Of a stretch of DNA of 64,000 nt, positions 1 through 11,385 are shown piece after piece. Below the pieces are notes generated by a model. The model was not told where the DNA came from. It saw only the letters and a program-made list of their open reading frames with translations, and did not search any database. Position 1 is the stretch's first letter, and each line of letters starts with the position of its first letter. The stretch covers positions 14,007,501 to 14,071,500 of the forward strand of contig CM072876.1 in the NCBI GenBank assembly GCA_036937835.1. The letters are read 5' to 3'. The position numbers were made by a program, and so were the translations under genes. Origin of the DNA: Pampus argenteus (taxonomy: Eukaryota; Chordata; Actinopteri; Scombriformes; Stromateidae).

Positions 1-253
1 TTCTTTTCTTCAATTATTTAAAGTATCACATATAGAGAGAGATACACAGTTTAAAACATCAGTAGCACAAAGACATGCTTCCAGCTTCTGAGTTTGTTCT
101 TACTTTTACTTAAAAGGACAGAATAAAGATCTGATCTTGTCAGGTTCTTGCATAATGCTCAGTGTACTATACTGGCTATATCCATTTTAGCAAAAATGAC
201 TGAACTTTCAAAAAGACAAAACAACAGAGATGGTCAGAATAGCCAAGACTCAC

Positions 254-3200
254 CAAATATGTGACAGCTCTAAAATCGGTAGTTTTGATTTGGTGAAGAA
301 CTCTTTTGCTGCTGAACCTGCAACACGTGAACAGAATGAAGATTTAATAGCTTTGTTTTTCCAGAAAGCCGTTTTTAATGTGTGCGTTTGTTTCGTGTTA
401 TACCTACCAGGTATAAAGCCAGTCAGGTCTGGCTGAATGGTTTTGAACTGGTTAATATAATACTGTCTCTGCTCGTCTGTGATCTTCCATGGATCGTCGT
501 AGCCGCTGGACTGTCGCTGGATCTCGTTGGTCGTTGTCGCCGAGGCCACCGTTCGTATTGTTGTGCTTTCCTGTAAGAAGCAACGCATTTTACAGAACAT
601 TTTAAGAAAGCAGCACTTGACTGTAGTTGTTTTTTTCGGTTTGGACTGTAAACACTTCCAACTTTTGAGATTGCTCATAAACGTGGTACAAATGTGGCAC
701 AGAAAACAGGTTTTACTTTTATTGCATCGAAAACTTCACATAATTATGGGAAACGGTGACAGAGGCTCCTCATGAAACAACCATGGTGGCAGCATTCTGG
801 ACACAAGCAACTTAACATGTTGTTTAGCTCAGTATAAAAAAATTAAAAAAAACACGTTGGCAGACATTTGAGGCACAACTGTGCTTTGTATGACATGTCA
901 TATGACATTGCTTTATGAGTGCAATATGAGACGGTACTTTTCATCTGATCGGTTGATAAACCAGGGACAGAGTCATAATATTGTGCACAGTCATTTTCAC
1001 AACTTCACAATTCACTCACTACTTATTGTATTATCTCCTCTTGATCACTTGAACAATGGTAACATGTAACCATGTTTTTTTTTGCCTAGATCTGTTTATC
1101 TGTTAAGTGCACTGTTTGAACTAGTTTGTTGCAAAACCTTTTTTTTTTAAAGATGAAAATACATCCAAAACACATTTTGCATCAGCATCTTGCTGTGATA
1201 ATAACTGAGCTGATCTTATCACTCACTAGTGTTCAACTTTTTTGTCTATTGGTGAGAAACCAAGTGTGGGGTTTTTTCACACAGAGGAAAAAAAACATCC
1301 AAGTGAACCACAGTGCATCGATGCAAACCACGTGAAAATGTTCACTCCACTCATTGGTCAGTTGCAAACTTGTAGATTACGCCTAAGAGTTGAACCATGT
1401 TGAGGTCAGATCACGTCCCCACCACTAACAAACAAACACACCAGAGTACAATTGCTGTGTTCAGACCTGCCCAAACGGGAAAACGAAATCCAAGCCCAAC
1501 CGGATACAGGGCTGAAAATGCTGCTGCAAGTGAGTTCCCACAAAATATAAAAGCGATTTATCAGGGATAATCCGCCCTTTTAAGTGTAAGGCTGCCGTAC
1601 CTGTACTGATGAGGGGTGCATTGCTGGGAGTGTGCTGGATGGCGGGGTGTCCGCTGTGAAACTGACCCAACTTTCCTGGCCTGGAAGAGGGGGCGAGTGC
1701 GACGACCACATCCCATCACCGGACACTGGAGCTGGAAGGACGAGGACAACATATCTCAGCAAACATAATATATATTATGTACAAGTATCAACATGCTTCA
1801 TATGCTCTTTCTCTCTCTCTCTTTTTCACTGGAGTCACAACTACTAGCAACTTTCACTTCAGGTTGATGTTTCATGACAGTCATTTTTGTTGCCATTAGT
1901 TTTTTACTGAAGTGAAACCTTGCTTCCTCCTTACAATAATCCACAACATGTTGTGGATTGTAAATGTTATCCTATAATGTTGAAAAACATATCACTACCA
2001 AAAAGAGGACTGAACACCATTTGCCTTGAGGCATCTTCTTATTGGCTTTAAATCATAAAAGATGCTCATGAAACTAATGTTATTAAGGAACAACTATTGC
2101 TCAGCAGCGTGTCGGACGATGTTCACCTGTTTGCGGTTCTCTGAACTGCGTCCAGACAGCTCCAGTTGCAGCCACCACCGTCTGTCTGTCTGCGTTTCCT
2201 CCACTGTGCTGCCGTTTGTGTTTCCTCCAGGAGGGAGGGGAGGTGGGGGGCGATTGGTGAGGGGAGACCACCGGGGATGTTGGTTCAGGCTGCTAATAGA
2301 TGAAGACCAAATCAAAACACACAAAATATGTACACAATATAATTTTTTTTTTAAGAAAGCAAACAACTGAAGATTCAAAAAGAAAGAGACAAAGAGATAT
2401 TCAGCGTGCAGAAGCGCAGCCATGACGCTCTGTTATGGGTATTAACTTTCAAATCTCACCTCAAATAGTACAATTTCAATCATCCAAGGCGAGTAAAGGC
2501 CAATGAATAAATACAATACTTTTTTTTTTTTTAATCTCTTATCAGGCAACCACAGATGAAAAAACCCCCCATACAAACTGACTGAAGGAAGAAGCCTACA
2601 TTACTGACAAGCAACACGCTGCAATAAAACGTCAACAGCAGAAGCCTTCAGAGAGTAACATGAGCTACAAGCAATCAAACACACACAGGAAACACAGCAG
2701 CATTATCTCTAGTAACTGCTGCGTCCAACTGTCTGAGGGAAAAAACAAAACGCGAGTGAAAAATATTTCCTCAAAAGACAGATAATAGCAAACGCATATT
2801 TAATGCAGTTATTGCAGCACTAATTGTGCAAAAGAAAGAATGTGTGTCTTTATAAATCTCCCATTTTATTCATAATATACATGTATGTATATAATGCTTG
2901 TTGGTAATTAAGGTAAAGACAAAAAAAAAAAGAAATTGTCAAGAATAAAACAACAGTGATGCAAGAATTACACACCTGTGTTTCTATGCTGGGCGCCAGG
3001 GGCTGGATGACCTCGTGGACAGGAAGTGTGGTGGATGAGGCGGGACCTTTCTTGTTCTGGAGACCCCTGCCTGGCGGTCGGGGTATTACTGCGGCGGCAG
3101 AGCCCGGGTACAACCCTTGACTGTCAGAGTCCTGGTAGAGAGCAGCGTGCCTCGCCTCTGCCTCGTTCTTTCCCACCACGAACCTGGGCAGCGGCAGGTC

Positions 3201-5808
3201 CTTAACTGGAGAAATTCATTCACAGGATTAGAGGAAAGATTTGTTTGTTAATGAGTTTACTTTTTTAATGGAGGTGGAGTAATTTTCACTTTGCTTTTAC
3301 TTCACTTATTGATTCCCTACTTATCCTAAAATGTCCAGTAGGGATCATCAACTTATTGCAATCAACTGTGGTTTATACAAGTGGGTGATGGTGTGAAACT
3401 AGAACAACAGTATGAGAGTATCACTTTGTGGTCTACTGAGAACACTGTTGGTGCAGTAAATGTCTCTAAAGTGGATTTGTATTATTCTGAATGCCTGTTC
3501 GGTAACCATAGCCCGCAAAACGTGATCTTTACTGTGGATGCTATAGCCAAGTATTTATGCTTTTATCTTTTCATAGTTGCAGAACTGGAAGTATCTACAT
3601 CATCTGTATCCGTCCAGTTAATAATAACAACAATGTTTATACTACTTCTCAAAACCAACATTACAAAGTGAAAAATATACAGCAATAAAGCGCTAATCGA
3701 CAAATAAAAATGTGTGTTATGGAGACATTTAAAATCAGGTACTGATTTGAGGTACTTTGAAGAAAGTACCAAATGATAAAACGGACTCACAAATGCACAG
3801 GTAAAAATGATAAAGTTAAAAATTCTCAGTGCTATATCGAACAACACTGGGCATAAATAAATTTCCATTATTGGCCACAATTGAATGGGAATGTAACAAC
3901 TGATCAACTTGAACTACTGAAAGACTGAAAGCAGGTGAGGTAATACTACTCTTATTACACAAGACTGTGAGCTAAAGCTCTCTCTCAGCTGCAGCCTGCA
4001 GTATAAACCTCATTGATAACCTCTAGGCTACTTATGAGACAGCATTAACTCCCTCCTCCACCTTAAGAAAAATACTTTATTCAAGTTTAGTCTAATGACC
4101 TTCAACATTGTCTGCCATGTCCATTCTGCTATGAGGAAGTGGCCTTGGTGCTTCCTTATATTGTTCATCAAATTATGAAATCATTTCAGCAACTTCATGT
4201 TGTAATATTTCAGACAAGACATGTAACTTTTTTGGAGAAATGTCGCACTAAAAGCAAACGGAAACACACGACTTTGCAGTCAGAGCCTCCAGGTCTTATA
4301 CTACAGACTGTATATAGCCATGGTAAATAGCAAGCCAGTGGAAACAAGCTCTTATTGTCAGTCACCTAATAACACAAACGCTGGACTACTGCAACCATTG
4401 TGAAGTAACACAGTTCAACTGTCGACTCACCCGAGTTGAGGCTTTCCACCCTCAGGGGCAGCCCAGACTGGGCGATGGCAATGAGCTTCAGAGCGATGTA
4501 GAACTGGCTCCGCCCAAAGTGACCCAGCCGAGTGGCTCCACATAGCTCTGTGATCTAAACCCACACACGGAGACAAGAAAGAACAGTTAACAACATTGTG
4601 TTCATGTGAAACTCCGACGTTAAGCATTAAGAGAAGAGAGGACTTAGCCGTACCGTAGAAAATAAAGACACGGACGAGTTAAGGCAAGAAAAACATTTTC
4701 GCAGTAGGATAAACTCGATCCACCACTTTCTTCACCAACTCTATTTCACACCGCAGAGACTGCATAAATACAAAACCTGAGTTATCAAATGTGTGTTTTA
4801 TATGTGGTATTAGAGGAGGGCTCGTTTGTGCACAAAACATATCACATGCTGGTAGGACTTCTGTGACATTACGACCTGCAAATGTGTTTATTGGGGAATG
4901 TTACAACCATTAGTGCACATTCAAGAAACTTTAAAAAAAAAAGTTTTTAGAAATAACTTTATGCATTGCCATAAAGTATATGAGAATGGCACGAAGTCCG
5001 TTACCCATCCCCTCTTAGCTAGATGGTTTTTGGGAATGAGTAATTGCTTTCCACTCAAAAAGATCAATGCCTGTATCAGATTTGATACAAAACTGTTATC
5101 AGAATCGATATATCATTATCCGTTTATTTACATTGCCTCGTTATTTTTATGTTGTATTTATTTGTGTATTAATTTAATTTGTTTTTCATTCTTTCATATA
5201 ATTACTACCTACTCCTTTTCAGTTTGTATGTATGTGGGTGGGACAGCGAGGGGATTTGTAAATTAAAAAAAAAAAAAAAGTCCCAAAAAACCCAAACAAT
5301 AGGCTGAATTGTTTTCTTATCAGTGGACGCAAGCAACACAGTAAACTTTTGATATTTTGCACTGAAGTACTCTAAGAGACTAACTTGCTGTGATACAGTT
5401 TGCCTGCCACAAAGAGGGCAAACAAGCATCAGTCTCATCACTTATTCTGTTGGCTGGCAGATGTTCAGTAGGTCCCGCCAGTAATAAGCCTGATTATCAG
5501 ATATTTTGTTGCACACGTCATGCTGAGCAGGCTTAGTCCGACATGGTACACGGAACAGAAAATAACATTACAGGTTCGAGTGCGGGTAAGTAAAGAAGTG
5601 CGGCTGCATGAATAAGAACAATGTACAGGCACCAATAATACCAAGACAGCTGAACTTCATAACATTAGGATGACTCCTCAAGTGCCACAACACCAACAGC
5701 TCCGCCACAGCTGACTGATCCCCTTCCTGCTGACAAAGGACTTATTCTGAGTATGTGTGGATACAAAGCACCCGTCACTTTACTCAGCCTGTTACAACAT
5801 GACACTAG

Positions 5809-5845
<37 letters not shown>

Positions 5846-6892
5846 CACAGACCACCACAGTGTTTGCTCTATATTCTGAAAGTTGAGGATTATAACACTG
5901 CCTAATTGTTCCACCACACAGTTTCCCTTGTTGACCTTGAAAAGGATGCTGACTCACAAACTGCAAACACTGGCCTGCTGAGAGACCTGACGTTAAAAAA
6001 ATAAGGTGACCAACGACTCAACGGTTTGAAGGCGGAGCGGGGAAGGGGGCTGGATGGCATCATGTGTGGTCTGATCATAGTAATGAACACTGCAATCAAG
6101 GAAAGCATCTAATGGTTATTTATGTTAGCAAATAATATACTGATTAGTTGTTTGCTCTATAACTGTCAACTGCCAAATACATGGGTGGTTAAACACATAG
6201 TTACAAAGATTGTCAGACGAGGCTTTAGTAAGGCAGCTCAGATATGGTGGTAACTTCTTAATAGCAGCTTGACAAGTGGGCACTGCAACACTGGGTCTGC
6301 AGTTCAACCCATTTACCCAAGTAAATAGCAGATGTTGATTGAATCAGAAGACAGGAAAGAGTGAGCAGTGATCTGAAAGCAAAGGGCACGATTTGCAGGA
6401 GCATTAGGTGCTGTTGAAACAAGATGATACCTGGTGAGAAAACATGCCAGCTTGTGTTATATGTACAAGGCGTCAAACAGAGATTAAATGTCCAGCTAAG
6501 GCTAACTAAGTGACTCTCTTTTGCTGGAGAAGCTAACACTAGCCAGAAGAAGGTGTGTCTCTTGCTGCGCACCATTGCTAACCACCACAGCTAACCGTAG
6601 CTTTCTTTCCCGACTGACCGGTCAAGCTCTGACAGCCAAAGCAAGTCTGTAAAACACATAAACACGGCGACGCTTGGCGGTCAGCCTTGTGCTCCCAAAC
6701 ACAACAGTTAAAAGCTGACAGTTCATGACGCTAGCTTACCTGCAGGACAACTTCGCTGGGTAGCTGGGCCGCCCGGAAAAGGTCAAGAACTCTCCCGTTT
6801 GATGCCACTTTCTTGGTGTTGTCCGTGTCGCAGTAAACGAACAAATCCGAGTAATATTTCTGCTCGATATCAGTCAACGTTAGACTTTCCAT
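254..6892 (-). CDS. reps1: REPS1 (RalBP1-associated Eps domain protein 1), 5' seven coding exons, partial
   Basis: Exons on the minus strand: 6892-6740, 4554-4431, 3205-2976, 2292-2127, 1731-1601, 570-408, 317-254. All have GT-AG borders and consistent phase, giving 343 codons plus 2 nt. The start (MESLTLTDIEQKYYSDLF) matches the vertebrate REPS1 N-terminus, so the ATG at 6892 is well supported. Exons 1-3 encode the first EH domain (about residues 9-115). Exons 4-5 encode a Ser/Pro-rich linker (SPPTSPPSWRKHKR, ESWVSFTADTPPS). Exons 6-7 begin the second EH domain at about residue 294 (DDPWKITDEQRQYY, then GSAAKEFFTKSKLPILEL). The last exon stops inside a Trp codon, so the gene continues beyond the left edge with the rest of EH2, the proline-rich region and the RalBP1-binding coiled coil. 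REPS1 is an endocytic adaptor that links NPF-containing proteins and RalBP1 to clathrin-mediated uptake. It could only be confused with REPS2, which the linker fits less well. Confidence 0.95.
5810..5846. repeat. (TG)n microsatellite
   Basis: About eighteen uninterrupted TG units in reps1 intron 1. Confidence 0.95.
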
Positions 6893-7500
6893 TGTGGCAC
6901 CGGTCGAACCTTAAAAGCAGAGTAACGTTAGTTGTCTGTTGATTAGCCCGTAAGCCAATGGCTGGGGCAGGATCCAAAAAATGGGCGAGACTTCAGGATC
7001 CCAACTTAGCACTAGCTAACGTTAGCAGCAACAATGTTCGCCGTCTACAACAGGCTTCGTCTGACCCCCACTCCCTGCAAAAGTCCCGAATACTAAAGAG
7101 AGCCGGTCACCATTAAACGAGTCAAATAAGGGATGCTTTCACACAGTTATTCACTTGAGTGAACTTGTTGGGCCAGTCAACCCAAGTAACCAACAGCTGG
7201 CTAGTAGTGCAGAGGGCTAACCGCTACCTTGAATCAAAGTCAGCGGTAGTAACGTTCAGCTAACTAGTGCGTCCGCCTCCTCCGCCTGGATCCACCGCGA
7301 GAATCTCACGTTACGACACGTCTTCTCCCGTTAATCCGTGATGGAGTCGGTGTTTCTGCGTTTCGCTACAGATGAATTCCTCCGAGGGGCCGCTAGAAGT
7401 AAAGTTTCAGGGTCTTTGGGTTCCTTCCCCTAGTAATCATAGCCGCCATTCCTACCGCCACTACCAAGCCACTCAGTTGAGAAAAGACTTCCGGTGGGAT
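6893..7500 (-). promoter_or_regulatory. Probable reps1 5' UTR and promoter
   Basis: This stretch lies immediately upstream of the reps1 ATG. It is locally richer in CpG and contains a YY1-like core GCCGCCATT (7442-7450) and an ETS-like ACTTCCGG (7487-7494). Both are common in TATA-less housekeeping promoters. The transcription start cannot be placed from sequence alone. Confidence 0.5.
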
Positions 7501-7639
7501 TCTTCATATTAAAACACCCGTTGAAGTGCACTTCAACTGTACTGGCATAATGAAATGAAAATAACTCAGAAAAAGTCTACAGTGACATTTTCACAGACTG
7601 TTTTCCTCTATGGCTCTAGTTGGAAAGAAAGAATTTGTA

Positions 7640-7720
7640 GTTTATTGAGATCCCCATTAGTTGTTGCTTTGGCAACTCTTCCTGGGGTCCATATTCAGTA
7701 GTAATAAGAGCCTAGGAGGT
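7640..7720. repeat. Teleost dispersed repeat fragment
   Basis: The segment TTGAGATCCCCATTAG followed by CTCTTCCTGGGGTCC resembles an interspersed repeat I recognise from many fish genomes. The family name is not certain and no terminal structure is visible. Confidence 0.4.
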
Positions 7721-8109
7721 GATTTTTGACACGGAATTGCGACACCTTCTTGCTCTTCTAGGGTGTTGTCCCCTAGCAAGTTACAGTAATTGTAAACTGG
7801 TGTTCACATGTCATGTCTTTATTTACATAAATCTAAAATAAACATTCTGATAATGAGCCAAAGTCAAAGTTCAGAGTGTTTCTTCTGTTTTCCCTTCTTA
7901 CATAAGGTCAGATGTAGGTGTTAAATATGTTTTCATGACCAAAAGAAAAACCTTCAACTCGAAATCCAACTCATCAGATCATTACTCATGTCGCTCTAAA
8001 TGTTCAATGTTTAATGCTGATTGCTTACAAGATTAATACTTTACTTACTAATTAAATAATCAGATAAACGAATTATTATTAAACAACATTAGGATTTTAA
8101 AACACAAAG

Positions 8110-8260
8110 TTGTGCTTTTGTTTTGAAGAAACTCGGAAGACTTCCGTTTTTTTCTCGGGTGATTTATGACTAGCTTGATGCGTCATGACGTCACTAGGCT
8201 ACGGTTGCGAGTCAGCGCGAGCTTGCATGGCCTGTAGGGACCCGGATGAGTGATTTCAAA
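8110..8260. promoter_or_regulatory. Orphan promoter-like segment with full CRE
   Basis: There is a perfect CRE palindrome TGACGTCA at 8186-8193, followed by a CpG-rich stretch (ACGGTTGCGAGTCAGCGCGAG). Neighbouring sequence is AT-rich. No coding exon is visible nearby. It could be an alternative or upstream promoter for abracl, or the promoter of a non-coding transcript. Confidence 0.35.
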
Positions 8261-8399
8261 ATAAAAGCTGCACTGACATTCACGAGTATTATTTTATAGA
8301 AAAAGAACAAGAATACAGACAAAGTATTTACAAGAATAAACAAATGTGTTGAACAGCACTAGGTTGTTCCTCTATTGTGTCTGCTACTTTGATTACAAA

Positions 8400-8480
8400 T
8401 TTTATTCAAATAAATAGCACATGGCTGCATTTGTATAGCGCTTTTATCCAAAGCGCTTTACAATATGCAGCAAATGCCGA
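8400..8480. repeat. Dispersed repeat fragment (TATAGCGCTTTTATCCAAAG type)
   Basis: The segment TATAGCGCTTTTATCCAAAG followed by CGCTTTACAATATG resembles a repeat 3' end that is widespread in teleosts. The fragment is short and its family is not assigned. Confidence 0.35.
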
Positions 8481-9609
8481 TACATTGTTGAGACATAAGC
8501 TGATGATGTATCTTTGAGACTGATACAGATATGTAACACTGAAAAAAACATATTTTAACCAATACTTGGTTTGTTTTTAAAACATTTATAATGATCTTTT
8601 AGATTTTCTTACAGAACAAGATATGTATAGAGCTTGTTATAAAGGGGCAATTCATGGTTGAAAAAACCCCAAAAACGTCTGTGCCCTCTAGTGGACAAAC
8701 TATGTAAGAACAACAACACAGTTTCTAATAGGGTGTTCACACTAAGAGCGGCAAACTTACAAACAGCCAAATGTTGCTAGCTACACTGTCACAGAGTCGC
8801 CATGGGGGTGTTGTTACAGCTACAGCTAGCTACTGCTACTGTGGTAGTTGTAGCTGTAGCTGTAGTAAAAATGTACATAGCTGGTTTAAATAGCAAAGGG
8901 GACTCTGAGAGGAAGACATAAGAGACCAACGAAGGAAGGAAAGGGAAAGAAAATAAAATAGGAGAAGGAGTCATGTTGGTGAGCTGCTGTGGCATGAGAA
9001 CAGAAATATGGAAATGTGGCCTTCCTAAACAGGTCACTAGTGACACCACAAAAAAGAGGTCGAGCATCATTCAGTTCAGACAAATTAAAGAGCTGTTTGA
9101 AATGTGAACAAATGGGGCACCAGAACAGCCACACGTGTGTTATTTGCGCCTACATGCTCATATAACTGGGTAATGCGGTGCACTAGGTAGGCCTATAGGT
9201 GCAAAATAATACTTCATTCTAAGAGTTTGTTAATTAATCATCTGCAGATACATTTTTTTGCTGGTGCCCTGGTATTAAAAGAAAGTATTTGGTTCTTTTC
9301 TCATTGAGAATCTGTTTAACTGACTGTGTCAGGCTTTTCTGGGGCACTAGAAACGGTCATTTGTTTGCAGAAGCAGACCTCTACCTCTAAAATGCCATAT
9401 ATGGCGCAGAGGCCGTGAAAGCATCGCATTGTGTCACGATGAAGTCAGAAGAGTTTTTATGTGGCATTCAAAACAGTAGGAAAAACAGCAATACATGAAA
9501 GACCCCAATAAAGTAAAACAAAAAGTCTACATTTAGGACACCTACTGTCATACTTTACTTAATAATGACATATAACACAGTGTTAATAAATAATGATCTG
9601 TTTAATGTC

Positions 9610-9767
9610 CAGTAACGCAAAACCCAGGCCTACGTCACTTCTATAAAGATTTGAATGGAAGTGTCCGAGCAGACCCTGAACGCAGCAACGTTATCCACCA
9701 CCGGTACCGAATCATCAGAAACTCGCCCATCATCTTATTACAAGCAACACGAACGAGAAACAGTCAG
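9610..9767 (+). promoter_or_regulatory. Probable abracl promoter and 5' non-coding exon
   Basis: A CRE-like TACGTCAC (around 9622) is followed by a GC-richer stretch that ends in a good donor (CAGTCAG|GTAAAT, exon end 9767). The next exon carries the abracl ATG, so this is the best candidate for the first non-coding exon. Confidence 0.45.
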
Positions 9768-10574
9768 GTAAATATAATGTATCAACGTTATCTTTGAAGT
9801 GTATTTGTGTTGAAATGGTTTTATACGTCTGTTTCATCATCCTCTCTCTCTGCGGATCATCGGTCTCATGTTAGAAGCTAACGTTACCGGCGAGATCCTG
9901 TCCGCCGCTCAGTGGAATATTTTCTATGTTTAAGTCGTGTCTAACACATCGTTGAATCGTGAATTGTTAACACGCCCATAACAATGACCTCAAATCACTA
10001 TAATGCATGAATTACAACGTGTATCTGTGCCTTGTGACGGCTAGCTAGCAGCTGCTAGTCACTCATTTCCGCATTGATGATATTCCGCCCTGTTCATGTT
10101 GTAGCTTGTTACATGTTGCTTCATTCATTGCCTCACAGTTAGTTCAACCTATTAAACACAGTCCTTTATCCTAGTGTTTGTGTTCACAACTGATACGTGT
10201 GAGTCACATTTGCATTGCCTCCATATCCATAATAAAGGTTTACCTGAAAGCAAATTATACGAGTCCCAAACTCCGTTCACTAATCAGGCAAAATTGGCGT
10301 TTCCTTGCTGACAGTCAAATTAACTTATGGTTAGAATAAAAGTTAAGGCTTTTTTGTAATTACTACCCTCTTTTGGATAATTCGGCATAGAGTTAAACAC
10401 CGAGCATCACTGGACGTTTAATTAAATTAACATTATTATAATCACTTGGGTATCATTGTTGGATCAAACATGGTGATTTGACCACGAGAAAAAGTCCAAA
10501 AACTGAAAGCAGATTTGTGTATCAGAACTTTTTTTTTCTTATTTCCTCTGATGCTTCAGTATTAATAAAATAAT

Positions 10575-10617
10575 GGTATGTATGTATGTATGTGTGTGTG
10601 TGTGTATATATATATAT
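10575..10617. repeat. Compound microsatellite (TATG)n(TG)n(TA)n
   Basis: Tandem tetranucleotide and dinucleotide runs in the last part of abracl intron 1, 60 bp before the ATG exon. Confidence 0.95.
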
Positions 10618-10676
10618 TAGCCACACTTCATACGATTGTCTCATTCACATGATTTCTGTCCCCTTCTCCAGCAGCA

Positions 10677-11385
10677 ATGGATGTCCCTCATGAAATAAAT
10701 TTGCTGGTGCAGGAGATTCAGCGACTCGGCAGTAAAAGTGAGTCCAGGCTTTGATTCTGTATATTGGAGGCTGACGTGATTTAATCTTCTGTGTTCCTGA
10801 AGTACTTCAGTACGCAGCTGTGAACAGTTTTGAAGCCAGTTCGTGCCACAAATTCTAGTAAACTGTAAACATGTGATGCCGTGGTGTCAGTCAGTATTTC
10901 TGGCTCATCGCTTCTAATGCTGCAAGCATAAATAAACTGGAGTAATATTTTAGTCGACCGTTCCCTGAAGCAGATATAGTTCCTCCTCTTCTCTAAAGGC
11001 AATGACCGCTACATCTCCTGCTGAGTGAGAAGAACATTATGCCAAAAACAAAAAGACGTAGTTACCGTTGCTCGCAGTTGCATTGAAATCAAATCCGATA
11101 TAAACATCTATACAATCGATTGAGCCAATTACAAAGGAGATGAACACTGTATGTATTTGGCTTCTATTAGGCAATAACTTTATTGATTTTGTTATTGCAG
11201 ATGCCGACGGCCAAACCAGCGTGAAGTTTGGGGTGCTGTTTAATGATGACCGTTGTGCCAATATCTTCGAGGCGCTGGTGGGCACCTTGAAAGCAGCCAA
11301 GAAAAGGAAGGTGATCAGCTTTCAGGGCGAGTTGCTTCTCCAGGGCGTCCACGACAACGTTGACGTCATCCTGCTCCAGGAATGA
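10677..11385 (+). CDS. abracl: ABRACL (Costars family protein), complete
   Basis: Two coding exons, 10677-10737 and 11201-11385, splice in phase 1 to give 81 codons plus stop. This is the same length as human ABRACL. The protein starts MDVPHEINLLVQEIQRLGSK and ends GVHDNVDVILLQE, with the signature KFGVLFNDDRCANIFEALVG in the second exon. The Costars fold is a winged-helix domain shared with ABRA/STARS; the family is linked to actin dynamics and cell motility. The ATG is preceded by CAGCA directly after the acceptor, so there is almost no 5' UTR in this exon. Neighbours reps1 and heca reproduce the human 6q24 order. A candidate polyadenylation hexamer AATAAA lies at 12749-12754, which would imply a 3' UTR of about 1.4 kb, but this is uncertain. 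Confidence 0.96.

Noticed and set aside
2062..2423. Open frames on both strands near 2.1-2.4 kb as separate genes
   Set aside because: Only 2292-2127 on the minus strand is coding, as reps1 exon 4 in a different frame from the longest open frame.
4290..4330. Second copy of the ACTGTATATA MITE
   Set aside because: Only one short end (CAGACTGTATATAGCC) is visible; no inverted partner was found nearby.
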